DNA of 64,000 nt from Beroe forskalii. Its lineage: Eukaryota > Ctenophora > Nuda > Beroida > Beroidae. The stretch covers positions 124,001 to 188,000 of the forward strand of contig WFMF01000149.1 in assembly GCA_011033025.1 (NCBI GenBank). Direction: 5' to 3'. Below, piece by piece: positions 1 to 10,600 of the stretch. Position 1 is the stretch's first letter; every line of letters begins with the position of its first letter. The notes beneath the pieces were generated by a model, which had not been told where the DNA came from, ran no database searches, and worked only from the letters and a program-made list of their open reading frames with translations. A program made the position numbers and the translations under genes.

Positions 1-1663
1 TTATTAGTAAGTGTCTAAGCGTGTAATAAGTCCTTTTGATTTATTTATTTACAATAAAAAAATTATTTGGAGAACCTACCTATCGATTGGAATTGATTTC
101 GGATTCTACACAAATGATTTAATAAAATTTTTGCTAATTAATAATTCTCAGTAAATAAAATTAGTGTATTTTTGCGCGGCGCAATAAAGCAAACAGGGGG
201 TATATAGGTGTCTGAGCAAGGGCAATAATTTTATTACCAAGTATCTAATATCTTAACATTCAAAAGTTGTACGCAGCGCTTAATGTTCAAGTTTTATTTT
301 CCGGTCTTGTCACGTCTGAACCTTTGCACAAACGAAGCTTCCTAAATCCACATAAGTGTGTGTACGCGCGCAGCGCTTCCCTGAGGTAGCGCACCGCGCA
401 ATGCAAAGTGCAAACAAGGGTATACATTTTTGGCAAAAACAAAGAGCGCGCACCAAAACGGACAACTCCAGAAATTTTGCTAAACACTTATAGTCCTGTT
501 TGTGTTGCGCGCGGCGCGTACACACTTAGGCCTTTGCGGGCTTAAGAACAGACGATCATTTTCGATTAATCGATTGCAAATCAATTACGATCGAATTTTC
601 ATTGATAATGTCATCAAAGTACCCAATTATTTGAAATTTTTGCCCCAAGTTCTCGGTATTTTTGGGCAAAACTTTAAAAAAACTGGCTGAAAAGCAGCAA
701 CTTTCAGCAGAAATTCTTTCAAAATTTCCCAATATTCAAAGATTGAAGATATTTCAGTTCTGTGAACAGTGTTGATGTATTCATCAAAATAATTTATTCT
801 ATAATATTCAAATCGCAAAGAGAAATTTAGTAATTGCTCTTTGATATTTCATATATGTGTGCTCATCAGTCAATAGGATTTCGTAAAAAAGGGTAGTACA
901 ATGGTACAATGGTTGTGAGGTAAACCTTTTCTAACTTCTGGAAAATTGTTTGCCATCTGTTTCGAGTTTTAAACTTAACAACACTACTAATTAAAATCCC
1001 GTTTGAGGAAGGTGCTTATCACCAAATGGAGTTTTCTGAAGATGAGAAATAATACAATCATTTTCAATGTTGTATTCTCGAAACTGACAGTAAATCAGTG
1101 GTGTAAAGTAGATCTGATTTGAATCCATTTTTGCATTATTAGTGTTTCACTATGGGTTCCCCTCAGTCAATGCTATAAGCAATCAAGTTCAACATCTATT
1201 TCGAGTGTTTAGACAACTAAAAATCTAATAGAAGAGTTTTTAATCATAATTTAGGGTTTATTCCCTCTTTAACTCCCTTTTTACCACCATTTTACTACCA
1301 TACCTTGTCAAAAGGGTAGTCAAAAGGGTTGTGAAGCCCAAGTTTAGGAAGTTTTTCATTTCAGGAGACTGTTTTATATCTATCTTGAGTGCCCAGGCCA
1401 CACTTAATCCAAGGAAAGTTTTTTACTGATGAGCACACATAGCAATTTCCCTGTTTGATATTCTGCTGAAATTTGTAACTTCTTATTTTGTTGCTATGGA
1501 TGCTATATTCAAAGCCCTATTCACATACATGTTCAGATTTCAATAATTGAATTGAGTTAACTGAACCAGTTCTTTCTTGTCATTCCAGTAACCACGATTA
1601 TTTCAAAAAGGCACTATTTTAGAATTGGTATATTCTCAGTTAACAAATCTATATGTTGAGCTC
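1..1663. other. 5' flank of Nup98-96
   Basis: Besides the MITE at 856-1439, this stretch has a GC-rich, partly palindromic patch at about 340-530, with GTGTACGCGCGC on one side and GCGCGTACAC on the other. I see no convincing exon, RNA gene or core promoter. Confidence 0.4.
856..1439. mobile_element. MITE with 15-bp terminal inverted repeats
   Basis: TGTGTGCTCATCAGT at 856-870 is matched by its exact inverse ACTGATGAGCACACA at 1425-1439. Both ends are flanked by TA, as in Tc1/mariner-type insertions. No coding sequence is visible in the 584 bp between the ends. It lies upstream of the Nup98-96 start codon, so it may fall in the promoter or 5' UTR region. Confidence 0.6.
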
Positions 1664-4600
1664 ATGTTTGGTAATAGCTCAAGCTCATTTGGTGGCTCAT
1701 CATTTGGGGGATTTGGTCAAACAAACAACAATAATTCTTCTGGTGGTTTGTTTGGGAATAAATCTGCATTTGGCAGCACAAACACACAGGCAAATACTTT
1801 TGGTTCTACTTCAACATTTGGCTCTACAGCAGCACCAAGTGGAGGGTTATTTGGATCCAAACCAAGTAGCACAGGAACTGGGCTTTTTGGTTCCACTAAC
1901 ACAAGTACCTTTGGAGGAAGTACTGGATTTGGTGCTACAAGCAGGTAATTTTAGTTCAATTAAATATGTAACTTTTCAAATTATTTTCTGAAAGATTTTT
2001 TGATTTATTGTTGGCTATATATGTTTATGATGTTCCCCAACCTGATTCATTTCAAATTACAAATTTCCAAAAACACATTTTCTGGGTTAAAATAACTGCT
2101 TCTTCTCCCTTTAGTAACAATGCCATTGGTGGAGGCTCATCCTTGTTTGGAAATAGTTCAGCCAGCACATCCAGTGGGGGTGGACTGTTTGGATCCACCA
2201 ATACATTTGGTAACACAGGCAATGCTTTTGGAACAAACACTGCTAACACTGGCTCCTCAATATTTGGTGGAGGAGCTACCAATACATTTGGAGCTACACA
2301 GCAGAATGGGACTAATATCAAGTACAATCCCCTCACTTCCACTGACACTCAAGTCATTAAAGGACAATCTCAGGTTGATTATAAAGATCACCATCTTTTT
2401 TTAATTATAGACAGCTTCAATCTCGAATAAAAGATTTGATTCTATCAATTCAGTCCTAAAGTATCTAAAGAGATAACATTTGTTACTTAAATTTTGATTT
2501 TGTCAAAGTGTTTGTAGTTCAAATATATGTAGTTATTAATCCTCAATGTGTTCCTCCAGACAGTACAAGTTAAGCTGCAAGTGATCACTGGGATGAAGGA
2601 ATATGAGAACAAGAGTTGTGAAGAGTTGAGGTGTGAGGATTATCTGGCTGGCAGGAAGACTGGTGGGGCTGCTGCCACAACACCAGCAGCTGGGGGCTTG
2701 TTTGGGTCTTCTACACCTGCCAGCACCACCAACACATTTGGTGGATTTGGAGCTGCCAGCAACACAACAAACACTGCAACTGGAGGCTTGTTTGGTAATA
2801 CCACCAATAATGCAACCACTGGGGGGCTGTTTGGCAGTTCAAATACTAATGCTAATAAGGTATGTTGCAGTTCATCAAACATTAGCACATTTTTGGTCCA
2901 GGGGGAATGTAACTTAATCCAATTTTGTTATTCTATTTATTCAAAGGAGTCCTTCAAAAACTCGTAATTGCTTATGAGAACTCAAATGATGTTTCATATC
3001 AATCTCATGTTAAATTTCAGCCTGGTGGTTTGTTTGGTAACACCTCTACTGGAACAACAAGTCTTTTTGGAAATACAAACAACACTACCAACACTCTTGG
3101 CAACACCACCACAAATGCATTTGGGTCAGGAGGAACTAGTTTGTTTGGAAATAATAATGCCAACAAGCCAGCAACTGGGGGACTATTTGGGAAGTTTCTG
3201 CTCACTTGAACAATCTCAATATATTGCTGCAAAGATCAGGTAATTGAGGGACATTTAGTGTCTGGATATTTATTGTTGTTTTCTAAATGCAGCCCTATTC
3301 AAAATAGATTCCAGGTCTGAATACCCTCGGTCCCCAATACCCTCGATGATGAATTCCCTCGGTCACGAATACCCTCGAATGAAATTCGAGGGTATAGAGA
3401 TCGAGGGTATTGCGGCTGTTAGGGTACTCATACTCAGATCATCTCGAATACCCTCAGTCCCGAATACCCTCAGTCCTCAATGCCCTCAGTCCTGAATACC
3501 CTCACTGCTCAGTTCTGAATACCCTCGCCACCAAAGTACCAATTTTCATGAATGATGAATCAACTTCAGTTTTGAGAATGGATGTAGAAAACTGATCTAT
3601 GCCTAAACCTTTATTAATTCTATGAATATCTATCACATCGGTAACTTGAAATCGGTAATTGTAAATCTTGGGAAAAATAGGTAACTAAGAATTTCAAAAG
3701 CTCAAATATAGTAATATTTGATTTTCCTGCAGGGTCAAAACTAACAGTTCACGTATACTTAAATCCAACCCGACGCATAAAGTCTAGTTTTTCCGCTGGA
3801 TTGTAGTTCTCCATGTCCTTCTGAAGCTGCTGTTCTCTTCTCCTCCATTGTAGACGTCTGGGCGCATTCACAACATTTCCTTGAGCGAGTTGTTCCATTT
3901 TTGTCTCCACTTCAGCGTGGAACAGCCTCAAACAATCTATGAACTTCCATATGGTAGGATGAGCACACTTGAAATGTCTCTTCATTGCGTTGTTACCACC
4001 CTCGGAAGCGTTGTTAGTGCGCGGCTCCTCGTAGTTGACAGCTGCATTCACGTTCCACATGTCGAGACTGTAGGAGGATGAAAAAATCCACGTCTCTTCC
4101 GTGTAACTGATGTACTGCACAGTCTGAGGAGTGGGTCGCAGCTTGAAGAGCTCGTTCTTCAATTCAGACCAAGCTGCCAAGACGTCGTCCACTGGAACGA
4201 AAGGAAGCCCAAACACATAAGCACATAGTTCACGTAGGGGTGTATCCTTCATGAATCCTGGGAAAATCTTTTTGCATTTTTTCAGATGACAGTTTGTAAA
4301 ATGCCAAAGACATCCCTGTATCCGAGTTCGAGGATAAAAAGTTAGGAAAGCCTTGTGCTCATTGTGCTCAAAATCAAGGATTACAGTGACAGGATTCAGT
4401 CGAGGACAGCGTGAGTGAAGGAATTCCACAACAGCAAGATATGAAGAGAGTTTCTTGTTCTGGAGGAGAGCATAGAGGATCGGAAGGGGAGTTTCGTGAT
4501 CGAAGAGCCCTCGAATGATCCAGACCTGTTCAAACTGTGGAGGACACACTGAGAAAGTGCCATCAGCATATGTGATAGAAACACTGGCAGCATCTGCAGC

Positions 4601-7600
4601 ATTGAGAGTGATGTCGGAAGCGAATATGAGAATCCTATATCCCTCAGCGGTTGTAAAATCGTGATGTAGGAATGTACGATCGAACGCATCAACAGAATAC
4701 TCATAGGGAATCACGATCTCAGCGGCAGTAAGGGGGTTAGACGGAGCAAGTTGAACCTTTGCGCGATAACGACGATTCTGCTTCTTCAGTTTTTCAGGGT
4801 TCATGGCGAGTTCACCTCTCACGTCAGCTGGTACAGTCAGTAAAACATTCTTAACAACAGATCCAGGTTCCATTGCTGTGGTGTTGTACTTGATGGCACT
4901 GATCGCTGAAGACTTCAGGACTTCCTTGTGAGAAGCTGGATGACAATGTGTCGGCACTGTGATGACCATAGACCCAGGAGAGTTCCCATCCGTGATGAGA
5001 CGAGCAGTACACGACGGTTTGTAGAGCTTCCTATCACGGCACTGCCACCGATGATGACCATTAGCTTTAGGCTTGTCAGCAGTGTAAACGTAGCCATCAT
5101 AGCATGCCTGGTGGCCTCCTTTCCTCCCTTTGATGAAAGTCAGTTCTGGCTCTGATGAAAACGAGTCTGAGTCTGAGTACAGCGAGTGGAGGAACGACGT
5201 GTTTGGAGTATCGATGTCGGGGTCGTTGAGGTGGGCCACGTGGTCGGGAAGTAAGAAGTCGGAGAGGTTAGGAATTGCGGGTGGTGGAGCGATGGACAGA
5301 TCGTGATGCAAGCATGAAGTCAGCGTAGATTCGTCTAAAGAAGGAGGAGGAAGGGGTAGGGAATCGTCGTTCAGGGAAGGACTGGACGGCAGTGGACTAG
5401 GAGGAGGGGGTAAAGGAAGAGTTGCATCCATGTCTTCAATGGTAGGCGTGGAATTCAAAACAGGGAGATCGTCGAAGCAGGTATCTGGGAGTTGCAGGCT
5501 GGGAGAACTTGGCGTTGATAACGCCATATGAAGGAGTTTTGTCGATGTTAACGATGTTGACAGATGAAGTGAACTGTGTTGAAAATGACTCTGACTGATT
5601 GACACACATTGACGGTTTTTATGCTAATTCTAAACATAAGTGATTATTTGGTTTGAATGTATCATGTTTCCTTGTAAGAATTTTGGAATTTGGCACAAAA
5701 ATCCGCCTGCATGATGCGACAGGCAAGTCATACAATTACCTTTACCATTGGGCATTGATACTGCTTGGGCAGTTATATTCCATATAATAATGAGATGATC
5801 TACACGACTGATAAGCTCAATTTGCCGCATCTTTGTTATTGGGTAAGGGGCCTTCATGTATTGAACGAGGTGAAGTAACCTATCACTACTCCCGAATCAC
5901 GCTGATGAGCCTCACTACCGCGTTTTCTCAAAACAAGAGAACGTGACACGTAGGTATGTACAGGCAGTTTCTCTAATCAAATAATTAGGTAACCGCCAAC
6001 CGCTGTGTAATGTATTGCTCTAATGTTGCAAAGGCATGGCTGACCTCTGATTGGTGTATGGGTGATTTTTCGTGAGATGATATTCAAGATCAAGCGCATT
6101 CGAGACCTTGGTCCAAGGGTATTCGAGACCTAGGGCATTCGTGACCTAGGGTATTCGAGACCTAGGGTATTCCGTCCATAGAATTCATCGAGGGCATTCA
6201 TACCAAAATATCCCGAATACCCTCGCTGGCCTCTATACCCTCGATCAGTACCTAGGGCATAGGAGAGCGAGGGCATTCGCAATCGAGGGCATTCCGGAAC
6301 GAGGGTATTCAGACCTGTAACGTTCAAAATAACCATTTCACAGGAAACACTGCCACTAGTACAAGTAACACTGGCAGTCTCTTCGGGAACACCAACACTA
6401 GCAACACAACAGGTTGGTATACCAATCCGTACCAATGCCCCTTATTGTGATAACTTTAACTATTGGAAAGATACTGGCAGTTTCTTATACCAGAGACAGA
6501 TGCACATGTCATGGAATTTTCAGGCACAGGTTTGTTTGGGAACACAAACACTAACACTGGAGGAGGGTTGTTTGGAAATACTGCTACCAACAATAACGCA
6601 ACAACTGGGGGCCTGTTCGGAAACACCAATACCAACAATAAACCTGCGTTTGGGGGATTTGGCACGACTACAAACACAAGTACAGGATTCGGGAATACAG
6701 GTGAACTCTCGTCTTTCTCATTTAGTCAAAATAAATACATCATCAAAGAACTACCTTACTGTGCTGTCCATGAAACAATAATCTTAGATGCAGCTTAGAT
6801 TTTGAAATTCACGTTACGTATTTTACAGGCACTAGTTTGTTTGGAAACAACAACCAGAACAAGACAGGTTTCAGCCTTGGAAACACCACTGGAACTACTT
6901 CCCTGTTCGGGAATAACAACGCCACTAACAGCACATTCGGTGCTGCTAACACAGGTAAAATAGGGAGTTCTGAGATCTTGAGATCTACCCTGTAGAGGCA
7001 ATATATGTAGCGAGGAATTAGAAAGATTTTGTTTAGTTGTTGAGCGATTTATTACACAGAATATCATATTATTATGTTTCGATTCACTCTCTCAAATTAG
7101 CTTCTCTGATTGGTGAAATTGTTCCTTCCAGGAGGCAGTAGTTTGTTCGGTAACACTGCTACTGCAGCTAAACCAGGAGGGTTGTTTGGTAACACAAACA
7201 CTACCACCAACACCTCTCTCTTTGGGAACACTAACAACACTGCTAACAACACTCTACTTTCTGGGAACGCGCAGCAGCCTGTATTAGGTTAGTTACAGGG
7301 GTTTACACCAGGCATATTAGTGTTTTAGGTTTAACTCAAAAGCTGGAAGTTTTCAAGTGAGAAAGTGAAGTTTACTGCCTATGATTTTGAATTTGATTCC
7401 TAAACAGATCGCAATGCTATGAGGTGCATGTAACGTTCGTCGGTCGATCGAATGGAATTGGTCGATCGATCAACTTCTATTGAACGATTGATGTGTTTTT
7501 AATAGAAAATCTTTAAGCTAGTAGGGAAACAACTAAATATTGCTCATTTAAACACGATTCACGTCAACAGGGAGCATTAAAACACATCATTAGTTGAAAT

Positions 7601-10600
7601 GGAGTTGATCGATCGACCAATTCCATTCGATCGACCGACGAACGTTACGGGCGCCTAATCTATGATTCACTGATTCTCCCTTAGGTGCGTCTCTGGACAG
7701 CACGCACATCCACCAAGTGGTTGCCGCCCTCTCCTCCACCCCCTTCGGAGACTCGCCCCTCTTCAGGAATGCTCTGGAGCAGCACAAGAAGCTGAAACCA
7801 GCCACTCCCCCACCTGCTAATGTCAGCAATAACAAGTCTAAGATCAGCACCAAACTATCCACAGTACGTAAGATTAACTTTGTTCTCACGACTTCATGAG
7901 GGTTATCAATGATTCAATCCAAGAGAAACATTTTCATTGTTCGTCAAATCATTAATCCTTTCTTTTCATTCATCACCCCTCAGTGTTTACTGTTTTCCAA
8001 CTGACACCCCCTCCTAGGTTCGACCGAGGCCTCTGAACGGCGGCTACAACCAGCTATTTGAAGGGTTGGAGGATGACATAGCACCCTCCCCAGAAGCCTT
8101 CCTTCCCCGCACAAGTCTTAAGAAACTGGTGCTGCAATCCAACAGATACACAGCTCCTCAGACACCTGAACTCTCTAGACAGACTTCAGACGTTGTGGAG
8201 ACTGGGAAATCAGAGCCTGAGACTGCAGCCGAGCCTCCTGCCAGTGGTAAGGATGAGGGGTTTAGTGTTTGCTGATTGTTCTAAGATCTTGTGTGGTATG
8301 TGTTCAATGAGTAGGTCTTTAGACAGTTCTAAGAATTACCATGTTTGTGTTATCTAATTACAATTCGCTAATTTAACTCGAAATCACTGTCAAAAAGTTC
8401 ATGACAGATCGAATGGCAGTATTTGTAATTGTGTACAACCCACCTATCTAAGTATATACACTTCTTATCTGTCAAGTTTCGAAAAAATGAAGTTTAATCT
8501 AACTTCACGGTTTCAAGATGTCCTCTTGATAAGCAAATCACTTCAGATCCAATAGTTGACACCACGATGAACACCCTGGTTCCGACTCCGGAGTCCACTA
8601 TGGCTACTGACACCCGAGCTAACCTCAACTCCAGCTTCCCTCCCATAAAGATATCTCCTATCAGGTGATTTAATTAAACTTACAGTCTCTGGTGATACAG
8701 CATGTGTATAGGATGTTAGGTAGTTGATAAGATCACTTCTATATTCAAATTCTAGTTAAACTCTGAACTTCAAAGCACCCCGGTCGTCCCCACCCCTCTC
8801 CACTCAAACCCCCTTCCTCCCCCTCAGAAAACTCCCGTTCATGACACTTAACGACACCCACACTGAACTGGAAGCTGAGGACGGGGCCGGTGACGTAACT
8901 CAGGAGACGGTGGCAGACAAAACAGTGACGTCACCGTCTGACATTCTTTGTAAAGGAGCAGAGGAGAACGGGATGTCCTGCAAAACGGAGAAAACATCGC
9001 CCAACAGGAAAGCATGAAGTGGAGAATGATGTTACCATACAGGTTCTGCAGCTTCAGATTAGACATTCCTTTTCTCATTATTTGAATCGTCAGAGCACTG
9101 AGCAGTGAAAATAACACGATCAAGATACTGTAACGCCTATCCAGTACCCACAGCCCATTGCCCAATCATGATTCGTGATTATTACGTTTTTGCATAATTA
9201 ACTGTTCTAACTCAAACTGATGACCTTCCTTGACAGGAAGAGGAAATGGAGGAGCCTGTGTTGGGGCTGGATGGTAAGCCCCTCAAACCACCCCCTCCTA
9301 CACTACCCTTTACTTTAGAGAGACCTGAATACTACACCATACCTGGTCCTGACGCTCTGTTAGGCCTTGTTAAGGAAGAGACTCTCATAGTCAAGGATTT
9401 GGTTGTCGGAAGAACCGGGTTAGTGAAAGAAAAAGGCTGATACGAGAAGTAGTTTCATCAGAAGCTTTCGAAAACTCTAAAATCATGAGATTATCATTAT
9501 AAGCATCTTTTGACTGTTTCTCCGATCTCTACCACCTCAGGTACGGAGAAGTGAAGTTCCTGGGAGAAGTGGACCTGTGGGGAATGGACTTGGACTCCAC
9601 CATCTTCTTTAGAAGAAAGGAGATTACAGTGTACCCTGATGAAAAGAACAAACCTCCTCAGGGGCAGGCTCTTAATAGGAGATCTGGTGGGTGTGATTGG
9701 ATGGTTGCCAAGAATTGGGATTGAATCTGGAATCATGATTTTTAAGTTCTCATAGAAATTGTAAATCTCAGTTCTTTCATTTTCACTAAAACTATAACTT
9801 TCAGAGGTGACTCTGGACTGCGTGTACCCAATTGAGAAAGGGACCCGTGACAATGTCACAGATCCTAAGGAGATCATAAAGAGAGGTTTCCCTGCCTATC
9901 TGGAGAAGAAAACCTTTAAAATGGGAGCTAAGTTCATCGAATACCGGCCTGAGACGGGACACTGGACCTTCATGGTGAAACACTTCAGTCAGTACGGTCT
10001 ACTGGATGACAGCTCAGAAGATGAGGAGGGGAAGGAGGAGAATAAGAGAATGAAAGAAGAGGAGGAGGAGGAGGTGGTGGAGGAGAACTCGTTTGAGGGA
10101 GAAGACGAGGACATGGGCATGATGAGTGACGAGGATAACACTCAGGAAGACATTGGAGAGGAGACTGTGGCATTCCAACCTCGTGCTCTGCCTAAGGAGT
10201 ACCAGGGGTATAAGATAGGGTTGTTTGATGAGTCAGAAGAGGAAGAAATAGAGGAGGAGGAAGAGGAGGGGGATATGTTCGTGCAGGGCTCTCACTTCAA
10301 CTATTCCTCCAGTATGGTGCTGAACAAGAAGGGGGCACTGAACAAAACAGCTCTCAAGATGGAGAAACTTGAAGCTAAGGATGAGGTTACTCAGGAGTCT
10401 AAGGGCGATGTCAAGAAGATGGCTCTGGAAGAACCTAAGTTGGGAGGTGTTTCTGTTGTTCCTGCAGTGCTCTGTCTGCCCCCTCTCTCTAAGTCCATTG
10501 TCAACGGCAGAACGCACCTTAAGATGGACGAGGGTTTGACCCGGCACTTTGCTTATCGAGCTAGCTGGGCAGGACCTAATAAGATTGTGATGAAGTCAGA

